Source: an uncultured Propionibacteriaceae bacterium
GTDB taxonomy: Bacteria; Actinomycetota; Actinomycetes; Propionibacteriales; Propionibacteriaceae
DNA length: 6,063 nt
Direction of reading: 5' to 3'
Assembly (NCBI GenBank): GCA_945875065.1
Contig: CAMCJC010000173.1
Location: forward strand, 1 to 6,063
Positions 1 through 5,713 of this stretch are shown piece by piece (the stretch's first letter is position 1; the number at the start of each line of letters is the position of its first letter). The translations under genes were made by a program, and so were the position numbers. The notes beneath the pieces were generated by a model. That model saw nothing but the letters and a program-made list of their open reading frames with translations, did not search any database and was not told the DNA's origin.

Positions 1-1
1 A

Positions 2-877
2 CTGGTGCTGGACGAGCCCACTGCGGGTCTCGATCCGGCAGCCGTGGCCACGGTATCCGACCTGGTCGAGCATCGGCCACCCGGATGCTCGGTGCTGTTG
101 GTCAGCCATGATCGCCCCAGCGTCGAGGCCCTCGCCGACCGCTGCCTGCACCTGCGGGACGGGCGGATCGTCGAGGCCCCCGAGTTCGAACAGCCCATGC
201 GGGCCGCCGCCGGGCAGTCAGGGCGGGTGGTCCTCCGAGTCCGTGGGCTGTCTGCCCGGCACGGCCGTGGGCCGGTGATCGGCCCCATCAACCTTGACGT
301 GCGTGCCGGCAGCTCCCTGGCGCTCTGCGGCCCGTCCGGGGCGGGCAAGTCCACCCTGGCCCGCTGCCTGGCCGGCCTGCATCCCTGGAACTCGGGGGCG
401 GCGACCCTCGACGGTCGCGAGTTGGCCCCGACCCGTCGTCCGCGTCGGGATCGCCAGGCGATCGCGCTGGTGTCGCAGAACTCGGTGGACGCCCTTAACC
501 CATTCGAGGACGTAATGACCGCACTGCTGCGCCCCCTGCTGGGCGTGGCGGGGCTCGCCCGCGCTGCTGCGGAGCGCCGTGCGAGCGAGCTCCTGGAGCA
601 GGTGAGACTCGGGCCCAGCCATGGCATGCGACGCCCCGCGGCCCTGTCCGGTGGCGAACGCCAACGGGTCAACCTTGCCCGGGCGCTGGCCTGCGAGCCA
701 TCGGTGCTGCTGTGCGACGAGATCACGTCAGCCCTGGACGAGCAGACCGGGCGTGCGGTGCTCGACCTAGTCGACGAGCTGCGTCGGGAGGCCGGTCTCG
801 CGGTGGTGCTGATCACCCACGACCGCTCCGAGGTAGACCGGTATGCCCAGGACGTGGTGCGGTTGCCCGCCCTGTGA
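2..877 (+). CDS. Tandem-domain ABC transporter ATP-binding protein, peptide/nickel/opine type (5' end outside window)
   Basis: This subunit hydrolyses ATP in the cytoplasm to drive an importer of the Opp/Dpp/Nik class. The window opens inside the first ATPase domain, at its Walker B (LVLDEPTAGLDP), followed by the H-switch LLVSHD. The GTG at 5 is therefore an internal valine, not a start. Counting that valine as residue 1, a complete second domain follows from about residue 74: Walker A GPSGAGKST (109-117), Q-loop SQNSVDALNP with Q158, signature LSGGERQ (214-220), Walker B VLLCDE (234-239), and H-switch His272. The Q-loop ending in LNP and the CDEITSALD Walker B are typical of DppD/DppF and NikD/NikE ATPases, here fused as one chain. 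It stops at TGA 875-877, convergent with the biosynthetic operon. Metallophore or metal import is inferred from context; peptide import remains possible. Both domains look catalytically intact where visible. Confidence 0.9.
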   Translation: MVLDEPTAGLDPAAVATVSDLVEHRPPGCSVLLVSHDRPSVEALADRCLHLRDGRIVEAPEFEQPMRAAAGQSGRVVLRVRGLSARHGRGPVIGPINLDVRAGSSLALCGPSGAGKSTLARCLAGLHPWNSGAATLDGRELAPTRRPRRDRQAIALVSQNSVDALNPFEDVMTALLRPLLGVAGLARAAAERRASELLEQVRLGPSHGMRRPAALSGGERQRVNLARALACEPSVLLCDEITSALDEQTGRAVLDLVDELRREAGLAVVLITHDRSEVDRYAQDVVRLPAL

Positions 878-985
878 GGCTAGGTTTGCAGGACCATGAT
901 TCAGGGGCGTAATTCTTCGCGGACCCGTAGGTGGCTCTCGGCTGCCAGTTGTTCGGCGTCCAGTACTTGCCAGTGGTGCTCGTCG
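872..985 (+). repeat. Left copy of a direct repeat (paired with 2286-2411)
   Basis: The block 872-985 aligns with 2286-2411 in the same orientation. The shared start CTGTGAGGCTAGG includes the last leucine codon and stop of the ABC gene. The left copy has a net 12-bp deletion around 907-912. Over 918-985, 62 of 68 bases match the right copy. Most differences are C or G in the right copy replaced by T or A in the left, as expected for decay. The two copies are 1414 bp apart and bracket the relic island. Confidence 0.85.
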
Positions 986-1022
986 CCCTGCCAGGCTAAA
1001 GCTGTGAGGTCGACGGCGTCGC
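880..1022 (-). pseudogene. Decayed 3' end of a SAM-dependent methyltransferase, duplicate of the gene ending at 2294
   Basis: Read on the minus strand, this stretch gives DEHHWQVLDAEQLAAES followed by HLRVREELRP. It matches residues 201-226 of the intact methyltransferase (DEHRWQVLDAEQLAAES, then GLRVREEIRQ). By hand alignment 918-985 is identical to 2344-2411 at 62 of 68 positions. Similarity continues left to 872 (matching 2286) with a net 12-bp deletion. An in-frame TGA at 901-903 truncates the product; the ancestral TAG is still visible at 880-882. Further right, LAWQGDEHH looks like the intact NAWRVLHQG...DEHR region with internal codons lost, and the frame is closed by TAA just beyond 1022. 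Only the tail of the domain is present and the SAM-binding part is absent, so it cannot be functional. It lies 2 nt past the ABC stop codon. Confidence 0.85.
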
Positions 1023-1097
1023 CTTATTAGTTGAAGAGGTCGATGCAGGCTGTTGTTTGATCCTGCCCTCGTTGTAGCCTTTCTGTAAACTACCTTT

Positions 1098-1331
1098 ATG
1101 GCACCCTGGGTCCGGCGATAGCCTCTCGGTATTTTCTTTGGCCTCGCCTGCCTTGGTTCCTGGTTGATGTGGTTGCCGCTGCTCCTTACGCACAATGGTG
1201 TCGGTCTTATCGACATTGGGATTCCTCAAACTCTGGCGATACTGCTGAATAATCTGGCCCTATTTGTGGGCCCGTTTGCGGTGGCGCTCTTCGTCGCGAA
1301 GCTGATCGGGGAGCGCCCTGGTGCACAGATG
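1098..1331 (+). pseudogene. Truncated CPBP (CAAX protease/bacteriocin-processing) family membrane protease remnant
   Basis: An ATG at 1098 opens MAPWVRR and hits an in-frame TAG at 1119-1121. The same frame then runs on with a strongly hydrophobic stretch: IFFGLACLGSWLMWLPLLL, then THNGVGLI, then a second membrane segment LALFVGPFAVALFVAKL, then IGERPG. A first helix containing SW..WLP, a short loop, and a second helix with GP.AA.LV ending near an EGR.G-like turn matches the N-terminus of CPBP intramembrane proteases. This is recognition by eye, not a search result. The catalytic EE...R and H motifs of that family lie much further downstream and are absent. The reading becomes non-hydrophobic after about 1331, where IS256-type sequence follows on the other strand. 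Nonsense mutation plus truncation make it a pseudogene. Alternatively it is an unrelated small membrane ORF starting at 1164 or 1167. Confidence 0.5.
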
Positions 1332-1371
1332 AGGTCTGGACTGCCGTGGCGGGGAACGCCTGCCCGATGCT

Positions 1372-1672
1372 GTTCGGCGCAAACAAGCTCAACACCATGG
1401 CGCCCATGTCCAACAAACGACGTTGGCTCTTCCTGACCAACTGCGGCTCGAACATCCCATCGCGATCCCGGGGGCACCTGGATGCCGATGGCGCCCGCAT
1501 CGTCGGCGATCACCGTCTTCCAACAGTCGCCGTAGCGGAGCTTGTTCGAACCACGACCGGCCAGATCATGCTTGCCGCGGCCCAGATGCTCATTCACATC
1601 CTTGTCCAACACGGCCTCCACAACCTGCACTGTGAGGGCCTTGGAGCCCAGTTCAACTGAGGTCAGGAAGGG
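1372..1672 (-). pseudogene. IS256-family (Mutator-like) transposase remnant, frameshifted and truncated at both ends
   Basis: On the minus strand, 1672 down to about 1475 reads VVEAVLDKDVNEHLG, then KHDLAGRGSNKLRYG, then KTVIADDAGAIGIQVP. This is the conserved N-terminal block of IS256-family transposases (L.A.L..E...HLGY.KHD..GRGSGNSRNG..KTV). It then moves to the next frame at a run of five G on the plus strand (1470-1474) and resumes as PRDRDGMFEPQLVRKSQRRL, then MVLSLFA, the next conserved block of the same family. One extra base in that run restores the expected GTG-CCC-CGG-GAT reading. The recognisable match ends near 1378, before the DDE catalytic residues, and an in-frame TGA at 1673-1675 precedes the N-terminal part. 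No functional transposase can be made. I did not identify terminal inverted repeats or a target-site duplication. Confidence 0.88.
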
Positions 1673-1693
1673 TCAACTCTCGGTGATGGCTGC

Positions 1694-1722
1694 TTGTTAA
1701 CTTATTATTTCTCCTCTATGCT
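1694..1722 (+). promoter_or_regulatory. Candidate sigma-70-type promoter for the small membrane-protein gene
   Basis: TTGTTA (1694-1699) and TATGCT (1717-1722) are separated by exactly 17 bp. Each hexamer matches the housekeeping consensus at 4 of 6 positions. The pair lies in an AT-rich patch that stands out from the high-GC surroundings, about 45 bp upstream of the ATG at 1768. Hexamer similarity alone is weak evidence; the spacing and position make it plausible. Confidence 0.4.
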
Positions 1723-1767
1723 CGAAGTAAAAATCAGAGTTACGGTCCGGCTTTGAAAGGAAATATC

Positions 1768-1944
1768 ATGGTTCGCTGGATTGCTCTAATCGCAGTCGCC
1801 TTCTTTGGTGGTAACTATATTCAGAGAGTCGTGGAAAATCACGGCGTGGACGTCTGGATCGCACGAGGTGCAGGTGTCGCAACCGTCGCCGTGATCGCGT
1901 TGATCGGCTATCTTCTCTTCCTTAGGCCTGCATCGGAGAACTAG
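1768..1944 (+). CDS. Small two-helix membrane protein of unknown function
   Basis: This 58-residue protein is not recognised as a member of a named family. It has two hydrophobic segments, about residues 4-16 (WIALIAVAFFGG) and 33-52 (GAGVATVAVIALIGYLLFL), joined by a polar loop containing NYIQRVVENHGVDVW. There is no cleavable signal peptide, so it is probably a hairpin in the cytoplasmic membrane. The ATG at 1768 is chosen because AAAGGA at 1756-1761 sits 6 nt upstream; an earlier in-frame TTG at 1753 would overlap that RBS. A candidate promoter lies upstream and a hairpin begins 7 nt after the stop, so it reads as a complete transcription unit. Its codons are less G/C-ending than those of the biosynthetic genes. 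It is the only gene in the decayed island without an obvious lesion. It could be a recent arrival, a cell-envelope accessory protein, or the surviving gene of a lost element. Confidence 0.6.
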   Translation: MVRWIALIAVAFFGGNYIQRVVENHGVDVWIARGAGVATVAVIALIGYLLFLRPASEN

Positions 1945-1950
1945 ACGTTG

Positions 1951-1990
1951 AAGCCTGGTCGGGGCTTGTTCACAGAACCCCGGGAGGCTT
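1951..1990 (+). terminator. Two-part stem-loop after the small membrane-protein gene
   Basis: AAGCCT (1951-1956) pairs perfectly with AGGCTT (1985-1990), and CGGGG (1960-1964) pairs with CCCCG (1978-1982). A 3/2-nt internal loop separates the stems and the apical loop is 13 nt. The structure begins 7 nt after the stop codon at 1942-1944. There is no U-tract after it, which is common for actinobacterial hairpin terminators but leaves the role unproven. Confidence 0.42.
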
Positions 1991-2293
1991 ATCCAGGAAC
2001 TTCGTGAGCTTGGCTGCTGGCAGGACTCGATGCCTCTGGTGCGGCCGCATCTAAGCGACCGGCCCAGGGGCTAGGTCCAGTTCCTCAGGCAGCTGCGAGA
2101 CGGCCTCAACAGCCACACCCTGGTCTTCTGGCAGCCTGCTGAGAGTGGTTGAAACGCTGTGGACCGCCCATGCTGAGAGACCGGCAGGACCATTCAAGGG
2201 CGCCCCAAATACGAACTGGACGACGTGATGCCGAATGAGTGGCGGTTCCTGGCCTCCCGCGCCAAGTCCGGAGCCATCGGGGCGGCTGTGAGG
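1991..2293. other. Gene-free stretch, probably relic DNA
   Basis: I find no intact gene here. On the plus strand, in frame across the preceding hairpin, LIQELRELG followed by MPLVRPHL loosely resembles the linker region of ISL3-type transposases, but it stops at a TAG near 2070 and the match is too short to call. Another short open stretch, 2188-2296, gives GRPKYELDDVMPNEWRFLAS, which I cannot assign. Stops in all frames and ordinary GC suggest decayed coding DNA. From 2286 the sequence becomes the repeat shared with 872. Confidence 0.4.
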
Positions 2294-2411
2294 CTAGGCT
2301 TGCAGCACCACGACCCGGGCGGCGTCATCTTGGCGTATCTCCTCGCGGACCCGTAGGCCGCTCTCGGCTGCCAGTTGCTCGGCGTCCAGCACTTGCCAGC
2401 GGTGTTCGTCG
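2286..2411 (+). repeat. Right copy of the direct repeat (3' end of the live methyltransferase gene)
   Basis: This is the intact counterpart of 872-985. It contains the last 39 codons of the stand-alone methyltransferase (stop TAG at 2294-2296) plus 8 bp beyond it. Those 8 bp still match the ABC-gene end at 872-879, so the duplicated unit seems to have spanned the ABC/methyltransferase junction. Confidence 0.8.
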
Positions 2412-3010
2412 ATCACCTCACGTATTACTTTGCCCTGGTGGAGAACCCGCCAGGCGTTGGCGAAGTGCATGGTGTCCTCGTCGATCGGGGTTCCTGATAT
2501 CCACCATTCGTAGGTCAGGTCGCCGACCTGTTCGGACAGGGTGCGGGTGGGTGCTAGTGGCTTTACCGATCCCATTAGCTCCACCGCGATGAAACCGCCG
2601 GGTAGTAGTCGTTCCGCCAGTTTGCCGAATAGCTCCTGGCGCTGGGAGCTGTCGAGGTGCCCGGCTACGCCGAAGATCACCGCGGCCAGTATCCGGGGTG
2701 GTAGCTCCAACCCAGGCGCGCTGTCGGGTAGGACCGTGACGCGGCGGCGTGCGTCCGGAGCCGCCCACATCCGACTGGTCAGGATCGCCCGCATCTGCGA
2801 CGAGGGCTCGTACGCCAGCACCGAGAGATCCGAGCGGGCGGCTAGCAGCGTGCGGGTGACCCGGCCGGTGCCGGCGCCGATCTCCACCAGGGGCGCGGCG
2901 GATTCGGGTAGGAGACGGACCAGTCGGGCCAGCACCTGTCCGGAGCTGGCGCTCTGCTGGCGGGCGACTAGGTCGTAGAACTCGGCGATTGACCCATAGC
3001 TGTTAGTCAC
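2294..3010 (-). CDS. Stand-alone class I SAM-dependent methyltransferase
   Basis: This 238-residue cytoplasmic enzyme would transfer a methyl group from SAM to a pathway intermediate. Motif I is EIGAGTG (43-49), with the acidic ribose-binding residue E68 in the YEP triplet. GVAGHLD (114-120) and a GGFIAVELM strand (138-146) complete the Rossmann core; the C-terminus is family-specific. It aligns along its whole length with the C-terminal domain of the reductase fusion upstream (shared AEF.DL.AR, E.GAGTG..T, YEP...MRA, GHLD, VELM, HRW), so the two are paralogues. The GTG start at 3010 overlaps the thioesterase stop (GTGA), indicating translational coupling. Three ATA codons and a GGA-TCG-GTA-AAG-CCA-CTA-GCA run (about 2558-2578) are unusual beside its G/C-ending neighbours. 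N-, O- or C-methylation cannot be told from sequence. Its last 39 codons are repeated as a relic at 880-1022. Confidence 0.87.
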   Translation of the reverse strand: MTNSYGSIAEFYDLVARQQSASSGQVLARLVRLLPESAAPLVEIGAGTGRVTRTLLAARSDLSVLAYEPSSQMRAILTSRMWAAPDARRRVTVLPDSAPGLELPPRILAAVIFGVAGHLDSSQRQELFGKLAERLLPGGFIAVELMGSVKPLAPTRTLSEQVGDLTYEWWISGTPIDEDTMHFANAWRVLHQGKVIREVIDEHRWQVLDAEQLAAESGLRVREEIRQDDAARVVVLQA

Positions 3011-3888
3011 GGCCCGAACACCCCCGCTCCGGTGAGAGCCGGGTCCACCCGGGCGACGATCTGGGCCAGTAACCGGTCGCGGTGCGGGATCAGGTAGAAG
3101 TGGTCCCCGGGCAGCTCGACCACGTCCCCTCCCGCCCCGAGCGTATGCCAGGCCGCGGCATCGGGCGACGACAGCTCGGGGTCATCGGTTGCCACCACCA
3201 CCGTCACCGGGCAGGACAGCGGCTCCTCAGCGCGAGGGTGGTAAGTCTCGATCAACCGGTAGTCGTTGTCCAGCACGCGCAGCACCATGGCAGCCAGTTC
3301 TGGGTGTTCGAAGACCTCGGCCGGGGTGCCTCCCAGGCGTTCCAACTCCTGGCGCAGCGCCTCCGGGCCGCGACGGTGGACATCACCCCCGCGAAACCGG
3401 TCAGGGGCGCGTCGGCCGCTGACGACGAGCCGGTCCGGTTCGGGGCAACCCAGCTGGCGCAGCCGGCGTACAGTCTCGAAGGCGACCGCTGAACCCATGC
3501 TGTGCCCGAAGACCAGCCAAGGCCGGTCCACCAGCCCGATCAGGTCGCGGGCGAGCATATCCACCAACTTGTCCATCTCGTCGACCAGGTCGTCACCGAC
3601 CCGGTCCTCGCGGCCGGGGTATTGCGCGGCGAGCACCTCGAACCCCGGGGGCAGCTGTTGCCCCCAGCTTCGATACGCCCCGGCTCCCCCACCCGCATGG
3701 GCGAAGCAGACCAGCTGGAGCGGCGCGTCTGGCCGGTCCGTCCAGCGGCGTACGCCTCGCCGGGGGCTGCTGCGGCTCACCATATGACCGGCGGATCGCG
3801 GTTGCCGAAGCCGAACCTCTGGTGGTTGCGCTCCCGGTCCAGTGGCCGTTCCGGCTTGGGGCGGTGGGAAAGAGGGAGGGTCAAACAT
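3007..3888 (-). CDS. Type II thioesterase of an NRPS/PKS pathway
   Basis: This alpha/beta hydrolase most likely removes wrongly loaded or stalled acyl groups from carrier-protein phosphopantetheine arms, as PchC, YbtT/Irp4 and RifR do. The catalytic serine is S130 in GHSMG (128-132). The FAHAGGGAGAYRSW oxyanion segment spans 62-75, the acid is D235 or D236 in ATDDPELS, and the histidine is H263 in GDHFYL. The chain is 293 residues against about 240-260 for the family. The excess is a Pro/Arg-rich leader of about 37 residues before an internal methionine at 36 (ATG 3783-3781). I keep the upstream ATG at 3888 because AAAGGA (plus-strand TCCTTT at 3893-3898) precedes it by 4 nt, and its start overlaps the upstream stop by 8 nt. 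A start at 3783 is possible but lacks a clear RBS. The gene lies between the two methyltransferase genes and is coupled to both neighbours. Confidence 0.92.
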   Translation of the reverse strand: MFDPPSFPPPQAGTATGPGAQPPEVRLRQPRSAGHMVSRSSPRRGVRRWTDRPDAPLQLVCFAHAGGGAGAYRSWGQQLPPGFEVLAAQYPGREDRVGDDLVDEMDKLVDMLARDLIGLVDRPWLVFGHSMGSAVAFETVRRLRQLGCPEPDRLVVSGRRAPDRFRGGDVHRRGPEALRQELERLGGTPAEVFEHPELAAMVLRVLDNDYRLIETYHPRAEEPLSCPVTVVVATDDPELSSPDAAAWHTLGAGGDVVELPGDHFYLIPHRDRLLAQIVARVDPALTGAGVFGP

Positions 3889-5713
3889 TGGATCCTTTCG
3901 TGGCCTGGAACAGGCCGAGCGGGGTGCTTGTGGTGCTGAGGTCGGCCACCAGGTCGATCCCGTGGCGGCGGGACACCGCAGCGATATCGGCCAGGGACTG
4001 GGTGCGCCAGCGGTGCTGAGTGGTGCGAGTGCGCCGTTGCCCGATCACGGGCTCGGCCGCCCAGGTGCTGGTCATGATGACTGAGTCCTCGCCGGCGGGC
4101 TCGGCCGCCCAGGACCAGCGGTAGCGTTGCTGACCGAGCTCCACGTCGGCCAAGGTGGTCGTCGGCACGCTCGCGGGTGAGACTAAGCTCATCAACTCGA
4201 CCAGCACGGGGGCATCGGGCACCAGGACCGGGCGCAGGCGGGCCCACAGCTGGTCCTGCTCATCGGGGTCGAGGTGGCCCAGAACCCCGCACAACAGCAC
4301 GGCGCGCGCTCGCGGCGGGAGGGGGCCGCTCAAAGCGTCGTGCGGCCAGACGGTGACCCGCTCCCGCAACTCGTCGTCCTCGACGACCCGCGAGAACAGC
4401 GCGGCCCGCATCGCCGGGGCCGGTTCGTAAGCCCACACGCGGGCACCGGTGGCCTTCGCCACGGCGGCAGTGAGCAGTCCGGTGCCCGCCCCGAGCTCGA
4501 GAATCGGGTCCTTCCCCGGAGGCATCTGCTCCAGCACAGTCAATGCCGTCGGCGCGCTGTTGACGGCGACGTGGTCGCGGGCTGCCAGGTCGAAGAACTC
4601 GGCCTCCGTCTCGTAGCCCTCCCACCCCGAGTCGGTTGGTTCCTCACCCAGGACGGTACGCAGCGGCAGCAGCGTCGGCTCCTCGGGGATGATCGTCTCG
4701 GGCGGGCCGAGCACGGCGGTGATCTCGGACCACAGCCGGGTGACCGCCAGGTCGGCGGCCCCGCAGCGCAGGGCGTCCCGCCCCGCGTCCAGGTCGGCTA
4801 GCAGCAGATCCAGGGAGCGTGTGATCGCTGCCGGCCAGTGGCGTTCGAAAACCTCGGTGAAGGGCCCAGGAGCGGTGCCGGGTAGGGTCGCGGTGGTGGG
4901 GGCGCGGAGATCGGTGCCCGATCCGCCGGCGAACCGGAGGGCCCCCGATCCCGGCAGGTGCAGCCGGGGCGACCAATGCACCGGACCGTTGAGGTCGGCC
5001 AGGGTCAAGGTGCCGGCCTCGAAACCCAGGGACATCCTCGGCCACAGCAACGCATGGTTGTCGCGATCGGCGGGAGCCAGCTGGTTCTGCACCCGCAACG
5101 AGACCGCCACGCCACCGAGCATCAACTCCAGCGAGGTGAGCGGAGCGGCGGTCTCCGGAAACTCCGGCCTGGCCGCGGCACCCAAACGGTGCGGACGCAA
5201 TGCCCCGATCGCCGCGGAAAGCACATCCACCACCGGCAGCAGCAGGTGCACCGGACAGGCGACATCGGCATATCGAACCGGCTGGTGCTGGCGCACCCGC
5301 TTAGCTGCGGCGATGAACTCGGTCACAGGATGGACGTGGCGGTAGTGCAGATTGACCCGGTGCAGCGTGCGGTGGCGACGGGCGGCCCGCATCAGGGCGA
5401 TCAGCTCGTCGGGATGGATCGGGTGCTCTTGGAGCACCGGTATGCCTCGCTCCAGCAGGGTTAGCGCCAGCTCCCCGCCCGGACCAGACTGGATGCTGGA
5501 CCCGACCGCGACACAGGCCAGTCCGATACCCTCCGGCACTTGGGCGATGTCCTGAACCAGCTTCGCACCGAACCGCTCGGCCAGCTGACGCGACTGGTCC
5601 GAGCCACGGCCGAGGATGTGGGATAGGCGCAGCCGGGGATGATCGGCGATGGCCCGGGCATGAAAGCGCCCGAAGTTGCTGCCGCACAGCAGAACCGGGA
5701 TCTGGTTACTCAT
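3881..5713 (-). CDS. Fused thiazolinyl imide reductase (Gfo/Idh/MocA type) and SAM-dependent methyltransferase
   Basis: This 610-residue protein has two enzymes. Residues 1 to about 340 resemble Irp3/YbtU and PchG, which use NADPH to reduce an NRPS-tethered thiazoline to a thiazolidine. The nucleotide-binding start is VLLCGSNFGRFHARAI (7-22). VLQEHPIHPDEL (93-104) is the family's version of the Gfo/Idh/MocA EKP motif, with His97. Tyr124 follows in NLHYRH, and the 27-residue spacing matches, from memory, the proposed His101/Tyr128 pair of Irp3. The reductase ends near LWSEITAVLGPPE. After a linker (about 341-365), a methyltransferase domain runs to the end: ELGAGTG (406-412), YEP (429-431), GVLGHLD (476-482), VELM (505-508). 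Irp3 and PchG are about 350-370 residues with no such domain. ATG 5713 overlaps the upstream stop (ATGA) and has a GAGGG-type RBS. N-methylation of the new thiazolidine is inferred, by analogy with pyochelin. Confidence 0.9.
   Translation of the reverse strand: MSNQIPVLLCGSNFGRFHARAIADHPRLRLSHILGRGSDQSRQLAERFGAKLVQDIAQVPEGIGLACVAVGSSIQSGPGGELALTLLERGIPVLQEHPIHPDELIALMRAARRHRTLHRVNLHYRHVHPVTEFIAAAKRVRQHQPVRYADVACPVHLLLPVVDVLSAAIGALRPHRLGAAARPEFPETAAPLTSLELMLGGVAVSLRVQNQLAPADRDNHALLWPRMSLGFEAGTLTLADLNGPVHWSPRLHLPGSGALRFAGGSGTDLRAPTTATLPGTAPGPFTEVFERHWPAAITRSLDLLLADLDAGRDALRCGAADLAVTRLWSEITAVLGPPETIIPEEPTLLPLRTVLGEEPTDSGWEGYETEAEFFDLAARDHVAVNSAPTALTVLEQMPPGKDPILELGAGTGLLTAAVAKATGARVWAYEPAPAMRAALFSRVVEDDELRERVTVWPHDALSGPLPPRARAVLLCGVLGHLDPDEQDQLWARLRPVLVPDAPVLVELMSLVSPASVPTTTLADVELGQQRYRWSWAAEPAGEDSVIMTSTWAAEPVIGQRRTRTTQHRWRTQSLADIAAVSRRHGIDLVADLSTTSTPLGLFQATKGSNV
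3893..3898 (-). promoter_or_regulatory. Ribosome binding site deciding the thioesterase start
   Basis: AAAGGA on the minus strand lies 4 nt upstream of the ATG at 3888-3886, inside the last codons of the reductase-methyltransferase gene. It supports the long thioesterase start over the internal ATG at 3783. Confidence 0.55.

Noticed and set aside
5..7. GTG as the start of the ABC ATPase gene
   Set aside because: It encodes the valine inside the Walker B strand LVLDEP; the gene clearly begins left of the window.
872..890. TGAGGCTAGG as a half-site of an iron-regulator (IdeR/DmdR) box
   Set aside because: Only a half-palindrome matches, and it sits at converging gene ends where no promoter is expected; the same bases recur at 2288 because of the duplication.
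218..1216. Minus-strand open frames opposite the ABC gene and beyond
   Set aside because: Arg/Gly/Pro-rich translations without family features; antisense shadows of the ATPase gene, apart from the methyltransferase relic at 880-1022.
1346..1660. A 104-codon plus-strand open frame
   Set aside because: It is antisense to the IS256 transposase remnant, whose conserved blocks explain the sequence.
1753..1755. TTG as the start of the small membrane protein
   Set aside because: It overlaps the AAAGGA ribosome binding site that is correctly spaced for the ATG at 1768.
1966..2070. ISL3-like transposase fragment (LIQELRELG...LVRPHL)
   Set aside because: About 20 loosely matching residues that end at a stop, and they overlap a hairpin; too little to annotate as a mobile element.
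4689..5345. A 218-codon open frame on the plus strand opposite the reductase
   Set aside because: Ser/Arg/Ala-rich low-complexity translation with no motif, fully antisense to a well-supported gene; a high-GC shadow frame.
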